NCBI RefSeq assembly: GCF_026340975.1
Contig: NZ_JAPEOS010000001.1
Span: 124,001 to 188,000 of the forward strand
DNA: 64,000 bases
Origin: Streptomyces sp. NBC_01214
GTDB lineage: Bacteria; Actinomycetota; Actinomycetes; Streptomycetales; Streptomycetaceae
Direction of reading: 5' to 3'
The notes beneath the pieces were generated by a model, which saw only the letters and a program-made list of their open reading frames with translations, searched no databases and was not told the origin of the DNA. The position numbers and the translations under genes were made by a program. The number at the start of each line of letters is the position of its first letter. Positions within the stretch are counted from its first letter, which is position 1. Shown here piece after piece: positions 19,330 to 27,133 of the stretch.

Positions 19330-19593
19330 GTGCCGGTGCATGAAGACAGTGACCCTGCGCAGGGCACTCCGGCAGAGCAGCCGGGCACGGATGACCCTGC
19401 CGTTCACGTGCGGACCACGGCCGGCCCATCATTCCTTACCGCTGAGGCGGCCGCCTCCGTCGAGGCCATCGTGCGGGCTGTACACGATGGCGATGATGTT
19501 CGCATCCGGATCCTTTTGGCAGCCTTGGTCAACGTCGCCGACACCGAGGTTCTCCTCCACCTGCGAGAGCGGCTTCGCGAACGACCGCAGTGA
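19330..19593 (+). CDS. Small hypothetical protein
   Basis: An 87-residue protein from GTG 19330 with GGAGG nine bases upstream. The N-terminal 35 residues are polar and probably disordered. The rest is helical ([48 protein letters not shown]), ending RERPQ. No known motif. The good ribosome site and strong GC3 support a real gene. Confidence 0.6.
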   Translation: MPVHEDSDPAQGTPAEQPGTDDPAVHVRTTAGPSFLTAEAAASVEAIVRAVHDGDDVRIRILLAALVNVADTEVLLHLRERLRERPQ

Positions 19594-20087
19594 TGGTCGG
19601 GCGCTGCGGAACAGACGTGCAGCGGTGCGGGGCCGGGTCGCTGCCGCCTTGCCGTGGGCACCCCCGAGACCGTCATGGAGCACCTGCGAGCTGCGGATCC
19701 CTTCGGGAGGGCGCTGCGGACCCACCCCGCAGGCTCACGTTTCCTGGACTGCACGTCGCGGCTGACGGACGCCCTTGCTCACGAAACGCTGCACTCGGGG
19801 GGAATCAATATCTATCCCCGCGGTCAGAGAGTTTAATGGACCTCGCAGGGAGAGTTTTTCCGCACCGCACACGATGGAGATATTCAACGCCCACAAGCCG
19901 CTTCAGCATGCTACTGTCGATCTCGGTTGCAGTTGTGGTACCCAAAAAACTTCAAGCACTCCAGTCGGCCTCCGGGCCACATTCGAGTGGTTCATATTTC
20001 CGGGTCATTTTCCGGCGGGGCATCATCGCGGCGACACGGTGTCCGTCCAGTGCGGATGCTGATGTACTGCCCCAAAGGAGATATGAC
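19594..20087. other. Relatively AT-rich gap before cspA
   Basis: 494 bp without a supported gene. The right-hand ~250 bp are unusually AT-rich for this genome (runs such as AATATCTATC, GTTTTTCC, CCAAAAAAC) and probably contain the cspA promoter and a long 5' leader, as in other cold-shock genes. No convincing promoter hexamer pair could be fixed by eye. Confidence 0.4.
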
Positions 20088-20291
20088 ATGGCATCTGGCA
20101 CCGTGAAGTGGTTCAACGCAGCCAAGGGTTTCGGCTTTATCGAGCAGGACGGTGGCGGCGACGACGTCTTCGCCCACTTCTCGAACATCGCCTCCTCCGG
20201 CTTCCGCGAGCTGGTGGAAGGACAGAAGGTCAACTTCGACATCGCGCAGGGCCAGAAGGGCCCGACGGCCGAGAACATCGTTCCCGCCTGA
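20088..20291 (+). CDS. Cold-shock protein (CspA family)
   Basis: A 67-residue single cold-shock domain, full length. RNP-1 is KGFGFIEQ and RNP-2 is DVFAHFS. It acts as a nucleic-acid chaperone in the cytoplasm. ATG 20088 is preceded by AAAGGAG. A strong terminator follows. The DEAD-box helicase, CBS protein and SCO5918-family gene lie immediately downstream, the same set as around SCO5918-5921 in S. coelicolor, so this is a cold-shock cluster. Confidence 0.95.
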   Translation: MASGTVKWFNAAKGFGFIEQDGGGDDVFAHFSNIASSGFRELVEGQKVNFDIAQGQKGPTAENIVPA

Positions 20292-20309
20292 CGCTGACGC
20301 GCATTTCGT

Positions 20310-20347
20310 AGCTGGGGCCCGCATCCCTCGGGGTGCGGGCCCCAGCT
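20310..20347 (+). terminator. Terminator after the cold-shock gene
   Basis: A 14-bp perfect stem beginning AGCTGGGGCCCGCA, followed by a 10-nt loop and its complement. Confidence 0.85.
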
Positions 20348-20601
20348 GCAAGCATCTCCCGCAGTGGGTTCACCTGCGTGACGAGGTATTCAGGGTTAAA
20401 GCCCGCTCGGCGATTCACCCCCTCGATTTTTCTCGGTTTCGCGTCCACATGACGCCTCCCCATCTCGGCGCCTGCGACCGTGCAGAATCTCTGTAGGCCA
20501 GAGTCGCTTTCGCATTCCATTCGGCCCGTTCTTGTGATTCCCTGCGCTGCTTTTCCGCTGCGGGAATTCCTTGATACGTGCCGTATCAAGGAAGGTTCTG
20601 C

Positions 20602-22116
20602 ATGAACCGCACTCGTACGAATGACCGTTCCTCTCGTACCCGTAGCCGCACCGGTGGCCCCGCTTTCGGCGCTGCCACCGGTTCGGAGCGGGGGAACCGC
20701 TTCGGCTCGTCGGCCCCGAGCCGTTCCGGAGGGCCGAGCCGCTCCGGCGGCTACAGCCGTCGGCCCGCCGCGATCCAAGGCGAGTTCGCCCTGCCGAAGA
20801 CGATCACTCCGGCGCTGCCCGCTGTCGAGGCCTTCGCCGACCTCGCCATGCCAGCCGAGCTGTTGGCCGCTCTCGGCGCGCAGGGCGTGACCGTGCCCTT
20901 CCCGATCCAGGGTGCGACCCTCCCGAACTCCCTGGCGGGCCGCGATGTGCTCGGCCGCGGGCGGACCGGCTCCGGCAAGACCCTGGCCTTCGGGCTGGCC
21001 CTGCTGGCCCGCACGGCCGGTCAGCGCGCCGAGCCCCGTCAGCCGCTCGCACTGGTCCTCGTACCGACCCGCGAGCTGGCCCAGCAGGTCACCGACGCCC
21101 TCACCCCGTACGCCCGCTCGGTCAAGCTGCGCCTGACCACGGTCGTCGGCGGCATGTCGATCGGCAAGCAGGCCGGAGCGCTGCGCGGAGGCGCGGAGGT
21201 CGTCGTGGCTACGCCCGGCCGGTTGAAGGACCTCATCGACCGTGGCGAATGCCGGCTTAACCAGGTCGCGATCACCGTCCTGGACGAGGCCGACCAGATG
21301 GCCGACATGGGCTTCATGCCGCAGGTCACCGCCCTCCTGGACCAGGTGCGTCCTGAGGGGCAGCGGATGCTTTTCTCCGCCACCCTCGACCGCAACGTCG
21401 ACCTGCTGGTGCGCCGCTACCTGACCGACCCCGTCGTGCACTCGGTGGACCCGTCCGCGGGCGCGGTCACGACGATGGAGCACCACGTGCTGCACGTCCA
21501 CGGCGCCGACAAGCACCGCACGACGACGGAGATCGCGGCCCGGGAGGGCCGGGTGATCATGTTCCTGGACACCAAGCACGCCGTCGACCGGCTGACCCAG
21601 GACCTGCTGAACAGCGGAGTGCGGGCCGCTGCCCTGCACGGTGGGAAGTCGCAGCCCCAGCGCACTCGGACCCTCGCCCAGTTCAAGACCGGACACGTGA
21701 CCGTACTGGTCGCGACGAACGTGGCGGCGCGCGGCATCCACGTCGACAACCTCGACCTCGTCGTCAACGTCGACCCGCCCACCGACCACAAGGACTACCT
21801 CCACCGCGGCGGCCGCACCGCCCGCGCTGGCGAGTCCGGCAGCGTCGTCACCCTCGTCACCCCCAACCAGCGCCGCGACATGACCCGCCTCATGCAGGCC
21901 GCCGGCATCACACCGCAGACCACCCAGGTCCGCTCCGGCGAAGAGGCACTGAACCGGATCACCGGCGCCCAAGCCCCCTCCGGCATCCCCGTCGTCATCA
22001 CCGCGCCCGTCGTCGAACGCGCCAAGCGCAGCGCGGCCTCCCGCGGCAGGCGACGGCCCGCTTCGACGGTCCGGCGCGTGAGCGTGCGGCAGTCCGCCTT
22101 CGATGCGGCGGCCTGA
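20602..22116 (+). CDS. DEAD-box ATP-dependent RNA helicase
   Basis: A 504-residue RNA helicase. A basic Ser/Arg/Gly N-terminus (about 70 residues) precedes the core. Motifs in order: FPIQGATLPNSLAGRD (Q motif), GRTGSGKT (I), PTRELAQQ (Ia), TPGRLKD (Ib), DEAD (II), SAT (III), VATNVAARGIHV (V, with His in place of the usual Asp) and HRGGRTARAG (VI). It unwinds RNA and is expected in cold adaptation, matching the adjacent cspA. The start is ATG 20602 with AGGAAGG upstream. The C-terminus is basic. Confidence 0.95.
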   Translation: MNRTRTNDRSSRTRSRTGGPAFGAATGSERGNRFGSSAPSRSGGPSRSGGYSRRPAAIQGEFALPKTITPALPAVEAFADLAMPAELLAALGAQGVTVPFPIQGATLPNSLAGRDVLGRGRTGSGKTLAFGLALLARTAGQRAEPRQPLALVLVPTRELAQQVTDALTPYARSVKLRLTTVVGGMSIGKQAGALRGGAEVVVATPGRLKDLIDRGECRLNQVAITVLDEADQMADMGFMPQVTALLDQVRPEGQRMLFSATLDRNVDLLVRRYLTDPVVHSVDPSAGAVTTMEHHVLHVHGADKHRTTTEIAAREGRVIMFLDTKHAVDRLTQDLLNSGVRAAALHGGKSQPQRTRTLAQFKTGHVTVLVATNVAARGIHVDNLDLVVNVDPPTDHKDYLHRGGRTARAGESGSVVTLVTPNQRRDMTRLMQAAGITPQTTQVRSGEEALNRITGAQAPSGIPVVITAPVVERAKRSAASRGRRRPASTVRRVSVRQSAFDAAA

Positions 22117-22162
22117 GAACCACGTGATCAGGAAACTGACCCATCTCTGCAGGAGGCACGTT

Positions 22163-22567
22163 TTGACGCTGGTCCAGATGCAGCACCGCTCGACGAACGC
22201 CAACCCTGTGCACCGGACGGTGGACGACGCGATGGAGGCGGCCGGTCCACAGGTATGTGACGACATGACGGTCGAGGTGGCCCTGGCCGTCATGGCCGGC
22301 GCCCGCGCGGATCATCTGCTCGTCTGCGACGAGGACGGCCTGTGCACCGGGCTGGTCACGCAGGCCCAGCTCACCGCTGTCCACGACAGCGCGGCGTACA
22401 CCGACCGGGTCCGTCTCCGCGACCTGCTGGGGGACCGCGGGCCGGTCGCCTCACCCGCAACCACGATGGCCGAAGCCGAACACGCGATGCGCTACCGCCG
22501 GCTCGATGCCCTGCCGGTCGTCGATGAGCAGGGCAGTGCTCTGGGCGTCCTCGCCCTTGCCCGCTGA
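22163..22567 (+). CDS. CBS-domain protein
   Basis: A 134-residue protein of paired CBS motifs. A TTG start at 22163 is chosen because GGAGG lies eight bases before it. CBS1 spans about 23-70 (VCDDMTVEVALAVMAGARADHLLVCDEDGLCTGLVT) and CBS2 about 85-132 (SPATTMAEAEHAMRYRRLDALPVVDEQGSALGVLAL). Such modules sense adenosine nucleotides. It sits between the DEAD-box helicase and the SCO5918-family gene and is probably co-transcribed with them. Confidence 0.88.
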   Translation: MTLVQMQHRSTNANPVHRTVDDAMEAAGPQVCDDMTVEVALAVMAGARADHLLVCDEDGLCTGLVTQAQLTAVHDSAAYTDRVRLRDLLGDRGPVASPATTMAEAEHAMRYRRLDALPVVDEQGSALGVLALAR

Positions 22568-22618
22568 ACCGCCTCACCGCGGCACGGCCGTCCCCCCTTC
22601 TTCTTCCTGTGAGGCAAC

Positions 22619-22930
22619 ATGCGCTGTGTCATCGCCCGTTTCCCGTTCGACCTGACCAAGAGCGGTGTCCTGGAGTCGATGAAGGGCGTCAAGCCCGAGC
22701 AGGTCGTCGGCGAGTCCGTGATCATCGGGCGCCGTACCTACCCCGTCAAGCAGGTCGGCCAGGTCATCACCCGCCAGGACCGGCGTGACTTCAGCGCCGG
22801 TGAAGTCCTCCGGGCCATGACCCAGCTCGGGTTCACCTGCCGCGGCCTCCCCCTGGCTACCGTGCCCACGCGCATCCTCAGCCCGCTCCAGCAGGCTTCA
22901 GCGATGCTCGGCATCCCGGTGACCGTCTGA
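22619..22930 (+). CDS. SCO5918-family protein
   Basis: A 103-residue protein starting MRCVIARFPFDLTKSGVLESMKGVKPE, with VIIGRRTYPVKQVGQVITRQDRRDFSAGEV in the middle. From memory this matches the small Streptomyces SCO5918 family, always found near cold-shock helicase genes. The function is unknown; the genetic company suggests RNA metabolism in the cold. A terminator follows at 22971. Confidence 0.82.
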   Translation: MRCVIARFPFDLTKSGVLESMKGVKPEQVVGESVIIGRRTYPVKQVGQVITRQDRRDFSAGEVLRAMTQLGFTCRGLPLATVPTRILSPLQQASAMLGIPVTV

Positions 22931-22970
22931 CGGACAGGACCGGCACGAGCCGACACCCGAACACAGCGAG

Positions 22971-23004
22971 GAGGGCCCGACCGGCATACGCCGGTCGGGC
23001 CCTC
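22971..23004. terminator. Terminator closing the cold-shock cluster
   Basis: GAGGGCCCGACCGGC pairs perfectly with GCCGGTCGGGCCCTC around ATAC, between convergent genes. Confidence 0.88.
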
Positions 23005-23038
23005 CCGCGTACCCAGGGGTGTCCTACGCGATGTCGGG

Positions 23039-23398
23039 TCAGTGGTCGGAGTAGCTGAAGTCGCCCATGGTCCATGCGCTGACATCCGCGATCGAGACGC
23101 GATACATCCCACCCGTCTCCGGGATCCCGACCGTGCCCTGAAGGATGCGGGCTACGTGGAAGTGCAGGTGAGTGGGCGGTCCCTCGTGAGGTGTCGTGGC
23201 GGTGAAGATGGCGGCGAACTCGCCCAAGCGGGTGGAGTCAGTCAGGACCTCCGACACGCGCTGCCTCCACACAGCTTCCGGTGCCAGCCGACCGGTGATG
23301 ACAGCGCCACCGGTGACCACGGTCAGGGACATCTGATTGCTCTGCCCGGACTCCACCAGGGTGGCAACGTCAACGAGCAGCTCGTCAGGCTTCGACAT
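23039..23398 (-). CDS. Conserved small protein resembling gas-vesicle accessory protein GvpU
   Basis: A 119-residue acidic soluble protein with MSLTVVTGGAVITGRLAPEAVWRQRVSEVL near the start and THLHFHVARILQG in the second half. The early 'T.VTGGAVITGRL' strand pair resembles the GvpU-like family. No other gas-vesicle gene is present, so a role in vesicles is doubtful. Single gene, start ATG 23396-23398. Confidence 0.55.
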   Translation of the reverse strand: MSKPDELLVDVATLVESGQSNQMSLTVVTGGAVITGRLAPEAVWRQRVSEVLTDSTRLGEFAAIFTATTPHEGPPTHLHFHVARILQGTVGIPETGGMYRVSIADVSAWTMGDFSYSDH

Positions 23399-23674
23399 AG
23401 GAGCCGAGTTTATGCACCGGTCGTCCCGTTCTCTCGACGGGGAGGACTACCGGTCGAGAAGAGCACTCACCGTCTTCCCGCCGGAGGGCCGACGGGTGAC
23501 ACCGGTTGCTCGGGCGCTGCGGTGACCATGGGCCAGCCGAATCCACCGGTACGGCGGCCGTACGGGACAGGGCGTCCGAGCCCCTGACCTGCTGTGCAGG
23601 ATGCTCTGCACATCTGGTCCCACCGCAGAGGTCTAGCTCTCCTCGACGGGCGCGAAAATCTATGTCGGCCGGAG

Positions 23675-23703
23675 TAGACATTGGGCTGTGGCGTGGTTAT
23701 GGT
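23675..23703 (+). promoter_or_regulatory. Promoter of noncoding block copy 1
   Basis: TAGACA (23675-23680), 17-bp spacer, TATGGT (23698-23703): a good HrdB/sigma-70 match, conserved base for base in copy 2. Transcription should begin near 23710 just before the first hairpin. Confidence 0.75.
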
Positions 23704-24372
23704 TTCTCTCGTAGCCCAGAGAGACAGTAGGGCCTGGCAGAGATGAACTGCCGGGCAGCAGTACCCGCAGTTGCAGTGCGCAGGACGGTGCGGTGGTGGA
23801 GTTCCGAAGCCAGGGTTGTTGCAGGACGGCGACGGCGCTGACGACCGGACCGGGTGGCCCGCAGTCATCAGGGGCCGCCGTGAGCAGTACCAGCAGTTAA
23901 CGCAGTGGCAGTACCTGTAAGTGCAGTTCGAAGTACCCAGCAGTGAAGTAGTAAGCAGCACCTCGGTGAAGGCGTCGGCTGCGGGCGCGCGCACCGGGAA
24001 GTTCGGCAGTGGGGTTCTAAGCCAGAGCAGACGCAAGATGGGCAACGGGGCTGGCTGCCGAAGAGTGGCGCTGACACAGGCCACCAGCAGTACGCAGTAG
24101 AGCAGTACCGCAGTGAGTGCAGTAACCCGCAGTTCGCAGTCTCTCCCGTTTGGTAAGCAGTTGATCACCGAGGGAAGAACGGAGGAGTTGAGGCGCCATC
24201 AGGATCGCCCGGGCGAAAGTCGTGAGTCCGGGTACCGCAGGACATCGATAGTGAGGTGGTCTCCGGTCGAGCAACCGCGATCCCCGCACAGCCTGTCCCC
24301 GTTCGGACGGGTCGGCGGAAACAGTAGGCCGGCGCAGGACTAGGGCCGGCAGATGGTGTAGCAGTTCCTTCG

Positions 24373-24403
24373 GGGCCCCGGTGCTGAACGCACCGGGGCC
24401 CCT
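24373..24403 (+). terminator. Terminator hairpin ending noncoding block copy 1
   Basis: GGGGCCCCGGTGC pairs with GCACCGGGGCCCC around TGAAC, followed by TCCTTTC. The matching hairpin in copy 2 differs by a compensatory pair change. Confidence 0.85.
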
Positions 24404-24423
24404 CCTTTCGTTCCGCCCTCGCC

Positions 24424-24540
24424 GTGAAGGTTGCACGCGGAGAAGGGCGCGGCTTCATCGCCCAGGACGGCAGCTGCCCGGACTTATTCGCCACTACTCG
24501 CGGCAGCGTGTCCCTCCGGAAGCCAACCGACCATGACGCC
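24424..24540 (+). pseudogene. Decayed cold-shock protein gene after noncoding copy 1
   Basis: From GTG 24424 the frame reads VKVARGEGRGFIAQDG and then PDLFATTRGS, clearly derived from the CSD pattern VKWFN.EKG.GFIAQDGG.PDVFVH. Two aromatic RNA-binding positions (WF) and most of RNP-2 are lost, and the remaining ~30 residues have no cold-shock character. On the opposite strand, 24490-24640, a fragment (RVWQVLSDAGFQKI, RHACGVMVGWLPEG) looks like another broken gene. Confidence 0.6.
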
Positions 24541-24625
24541 ACAGGCATGCCGGATCAGGCGCGCACCTTCGCCGGCGGTAGCGATCTTCTGGAAGCCGGC
24601 ATCGGAGAGCACTTGCCAGACGCGA

Positions 24626-24901
24626 TCAGGTGCGGAGACGGCTGTTGGGGCCGTCTTGCTCGTCGGCGGTGTCGTCGTTGAACCAGTAGTCACCGGCGGC
24701 CAGGTAGCGGAAGGAATGGTTGCTGCCGGTGGGCAGCTCAACGGTGACCGCGCGGTTGCCGTCCTTGCGGAGGGTAAGAGGGTGCACGCCGGGACACCAG
24801 TCGTTGAAGTCGCCGACCACGCTCACCTCGGCCGCAGGCGTGTCGGCGGGCAGAACGAAAGTGACCTTGGCGCGGTTCTTGCGCACGGCGCGTTCCAGCA
24901 C
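24626..24901 (-). CDS. Isoamylase early-set (CBM48/AMPK-like glycogen-binding) protein
   Basis: A 91-residue single domain: KVTFVLPADTPAAEVSVVGDFNDWCPGVHPL, then VELPTGSNHSFRYLAAGDYWFNDD. The FNDW and F.Y....W pairs are the alpha-glucan-binding signature. No catalytic domain is attached. The GTG at 24901 has AGGAG upstream. It is probably a stand-alone glucan-binding or stress-linked protein, as found in other Streptomyces stress islands. Confidence 0.85.
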   Translation of the reverse strand: MLERAVRKNRAKVTFVLPADTPAAEVSVVGDFNDWCPGVHPLTLRKDGNRAVTVELPTGSNHSFRYLAAGDYWFNDDTADEQDGPNSRLRT

Positions 24902-25322
24902 GAGAGACTCCTGACGGACAGGGGGAGGGACAGTACGGGCCTATGGTCAGGGCAGAGCAGGAGCCGCGCACGCCGACGCCGCCGTACTGCCCACCGGGTC
25001 ACCCACCCGCTGCACCCAGCAGGACGCGCACCCGGGCACATGTGACAGTGCACGTGGGGTACGACGACGGTTGCCCCACGCAAGCAGGACCCGGCCGGGG
25101 CCCCGTAGCCACACCGGCCGGGTCCTGCGCCATGCGAAGCAGACGTTCGGCGAGCACGCCAAACTTCGGACCGGCTGGCGCCGAAGCAGTGTCACCCCCA
25201 CTCCAGCCCACCTCAGCGAGGGTGGCCCGAGGGTTCGGTCCTGGTCGGCGCCAGGGGGTTGGCCCCGGAAGGCGACCGTCCCCGCCGGTGACCCGGGCGG
25301 CGCCCGTACGCGACCGGTGTGC
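24902..25322. other. Gap with one long inverted repeat
   Basis: 421 bp with no supported gene. It contains GCAGGACCCGGCCGG (25084-25098) paired perfectly with 25114-25128 over a 15-nt loop, which may be a terminator or a protein-binding stem. A minus-strand stretch at 25130-25190 (FGVLAERLLRMAQDPAGV) looks gene-like but has no start and breaks off. Confidence 0.45.
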
Positions 25323-25721
25323 CTATTGAGGCAGGCCGTCCGGCCATCCCTCCGGAGAGCGGTCGCCGGGCGGCGGGTCGTGGTCCGCGGGGAAGAGGGG
25401 CAGGGTGCCGGTCATCTCCAGGAGGCGCAGGAGCTGGTGGTTGGGGGCTGCCAGGCGAACGACGGTTCCGGTCTCCTGTGCTGCGCGCCGGGCGGCGAGG
25501 AGTGCGTTGAGCGCGGAGGAGTCGCAGAAGGAGACGCGGCTGCAGTCGACCGTCACGGGCTTGGCCGGCGAGGCGTGGGTGAGGGCTTCGGCGAGGGCGA
25601 ACCGCAGGGCGGGGGCCGTCTCGATGTCTATCTCGCCCGAGGGCCTGATGGCAACGGCGTGCTCCAAGACTTCCACGGCGATGGCGTTGCCGCCGGCCTC
25701 CGGGGAAGGGCGTTCGGCCAT
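25323..25721 (-). CDS. STAS-domain anti-sigma factor antagonist
   Basis: A 132-residue protein starting MAERPSPEAGGNAIAVEVLEH. The STAS core shows IDIETAPALRFALAEAL and VDCSRVSFCDSSALNALLAARRAA; the Ser in the CDSSAL motif is the expected phosphorylation site. The C-terminal ~20 residues are a Pro/Asp tail. It should act in a partner-switching cascade with a SpoIIE-type phosphatase such as the one at 30382-31659. Lies 75 bp from the RheA-like gene on the same strand. Confidence 0.9.
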   Translation of the reverse strand: MAERPSPEAGGNAIAVEVLEHAVAIRPSGEIDIETAPALRFALAEALTHASPAKPVTVDCSRVSFCDSSALNALLAARRAAQETGTVVRLAAPNHQLLRLLEMTGTLPLFPADHDPPPGDRSPEGWPDGLPQ

Positions 25722-25795
25722 GGTGGGTCACTCCCAGGTTCGTGGCGTGGCCCCCGAAGCCCGTGGTCCGGTCGGCGGTTCGGGGGAGGGGCGGG

Positions 25796-26476
25796 TCAAG
25801 TGCTGCGTTGGTCGTGGGTTTCCTGGCGGAGCCGGTCGGTGTGCCGGGTCAGGGCGTCGATGCGTTCGGCGAGCTCGGTGTCCTCGGGTCGCAGGTGGGC
25901 ACGGGTGTCGATCAGAGGGCGGACGAGGCGGGCGGCGTCGTCGTCGGCGAGGGCCAGGTTCAGGTCGCCGACGGCGCCCTCGGCACCCTCGGGGAGACCG
26001 GTCAGAGCGGTGACCTGGCCGGCGAGACGGCGCAGGTCGGCCGCGTGGTCGCGGGCCCAGGCGGTCACCGTGCGGTCGGCGGCGCGTGTGTCGCGCATGG
26101 CCTGGACGCGCTGCTCGCCGGTACTCCCGACCGCTCCCGGGCGCAGCCGCAGGTAGCGCCGTTCTGCGGCCTGGCGGCTGGCGACCCCGAGCGGGCCCGC
26201 GAGGTCGGCCCAGCTCGCGCCTCGCCCGCGGGCGGTCTCGATCAGCCCGCTCTCCCAGTCGGCGAGCTGCTCGCGGACTTCGCGCAGCAGCAACAGCGCG
26301 GCCAGGGCCGGGTGTGGACCCGGGTCCGGCGCGCGCCCCGTCGGGGCCGTCGTTGGTGCTGCGGAGGGTCGCTGCGCGTCCCGCAGGGCCTGGTCGATGG
26401 TCTCCAGTGCCGCCGCGGCGGCGAGGAAGGGGACCTGGGTGGGCGGTGGGGTGGCCTCGCGTTCGGCCTCGTTCAT
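25796..26476 (-). CDS. RheA-like repressor of hsp18
   Basis: A 226-residue protein divergent from hsp18. From about residue 55 it is helical: HPALAALLLLREVREQLADWESGLIETARGRGASWADLAGPLGVASRQAAERRYLRL, which contains the probable DNA-binding helix-turn-helix (SWADLAGPLGVASRQAAERR). RheA of S. albus is a thermosensing repressor of hsp18 that binds TGTCATC-N5-GATGACA. Exactly that sequence is present at 26520-26538. Length matches RheA. The symbol is left open because orthology is inferred from context and operator. Confidence 0.85.
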   Translation of the reverse strand: MNEAEREATPPPTQVPFLAAAAALETIDQALRDAQRPSAAPTTAPTGRAPDPGPHPALAALLLLREVREQLADWESGLIETARGRGASWADLAGPLGVASRQAAERRYLRLRPGAVGSTGEQRVQAMRDTRAADRTVTAWARDHAADLRRLAGQVTALTGLPEGAEGAVGDLNLALADDDAARLVRPLIDTRAHLRPEDTELAERIDALTRHTDRLRQETHDQRST

Positions 26477-26493
26477 GGGACTCTCCGTTGGCT

Positions 26494-26512
26494 TGTCATC
26501 CTCCAGATGACT
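26494..26512. promoter_or_regulatory. RheA-type operator, imperfect copy
   Basis: TGTCATC-N5-GATGACT, one mismatch to the known RheA site, 26 bp from the perfect copy and 17 bp before the repressor ATG. Suited to autoregulation. Confidence 0.8.
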
Positions 26513-26519
26513 GCTTACT

Positions 26520-26538
26520 TGTCATCGTTTCGATGACA
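26520..26538. promoter_or_regulatory. RheA-type operator, perfect copy
   Basis: TGTCATCGTTTCGATGACA, a perfect 7+5+7 palindrome identical in form to the published RheA operator, in the hsp18/repressor divergent region. Confidence 0.92.
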
Positions 26539-26605
26539 TGTTACAACGGAGGCACGTTGAAGCGCATTGGCAGTTTCTGCCTGAACCAACTGGAGGTGTT
26601 TCGCG

Positions 26606-27040
26606 ATGTTGATGCGCACCGACCCGTTCCGCGAGATGGACCGGATCGTCCAGCAGCTGTCGGGTACGTCTGGCACGTGGTCGAAGCCGTCGGTGATGCC
26701 GATGGACGCCTACCGTCAGGGCGACGTGTACGTGATCGCCTTCGACCTCCCCGGCGTGAGCACCGAGGCGATCGACATCGACGTCGAGCGGAACATGCTG
26801 ACGGTGAAGGCCGAGCGTCGGCCCACGGGGAAGTCCGACGGAGTGCAGATGGAGCTCTCCGAGCGGCCCCTGGGCGTCTTCTCCCGCCAGATCATGCTGG
26901 CCGACACCCTCGACACCGAGCACATCGAAGCCGACTACGACGCGGGCGTCCTGACCCTGCGGATCCCGATCGCCGAGCGCGCCAAGCCGCGGAAGATCAG
27001 CATCGGCGGCGAATCCGGCCGCAAGCAGATCTCCGGCTGA
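26606..27040 (+). CDS. hsp18: Small heat-shock protein Hsp18 (Hsp20/alpha-crystallin)
   Basis: A 144-residue Hsp20. The N-terminus (MLMRTDPFREMDRIVQQLSG) leads into an alpha-crystallin domain (VMPMDAYRQGDVYVIAFDLPGV, MLTVKAERR, GVFSRQIMLADTLD) ending with the A-GVLTLRIPIAE motif and a basic tail with the oligomerisation IPI. An ATP-independent holdase. ATG 26606 has TGGAGGTG upstream. Controlled by the RheA-type operators; two DUF2267 genes follow on the same strand. Confidence 0.95.
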   Translation: MLMRTDPFREMDRIVQQLSGTSGTWSKPSVMPMDAYRQGDVYVIAFDLPGVSTEAIDIDVERNMLTVKAERRPTGKSDGVQMELSERPLGVFSRQIMLADTLDTEHIEADYDAGVLTLRIPIAERAKPRKISIGGESGRKQISG

Positions 27041-27133
27041 TCGGCCCCAAAGCGGCGGAGGACGGGGAACCGATCCCCCTCCGGCACCCCGTCCTCCGCG
27101 CCCCTCGCCCCTTCACCCCTCCCCGGAGGTGAC

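Larger units (their letters stand above)
23654..24409 (+). ncRNA. Long noncoding repeat block, copy 1 (candidate structured RNA or leader)
   Basis: About 0.75 kb with no plausible protein frame on the + strand and the same order of sequence as 29257-29972. It starts with a promoter (23675-23703), then a hairpin TCTCTC-N8-GAGAGA, then around twenty GCAGT pentamers spread through the body, and ends in the terminator hairpin at 24373-24403. A block at about 24110-24150 is absent from copy 2. Conservation between copies is high outside the loops. It lies directly upstream of a decayed cold-shock gene. I do not recognise it as a named RNA family. Confidence 0.65.

Noticed and set aside
19654..19836. 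60-residue frame before cspA
   Set aside because: No ribosome site or family likeness; it ends in the AT-rich leader region.
23467..24168. Cys-rich minus-strand frame inside noncoding copy 1 (and its partner at 29244-29810)
   Set aside because: The many Cys, Tyr and Leu arise from the antisense of GCAGT repeats; no ribosome site, and the frame is not kept equally in the two copies.
23710..24370. CRISPR-like repetition of GCAGT motifs
   Set aside because: Repeat units are only five bases, unevenly spaced, with no spacers of constant length and no cas genes.
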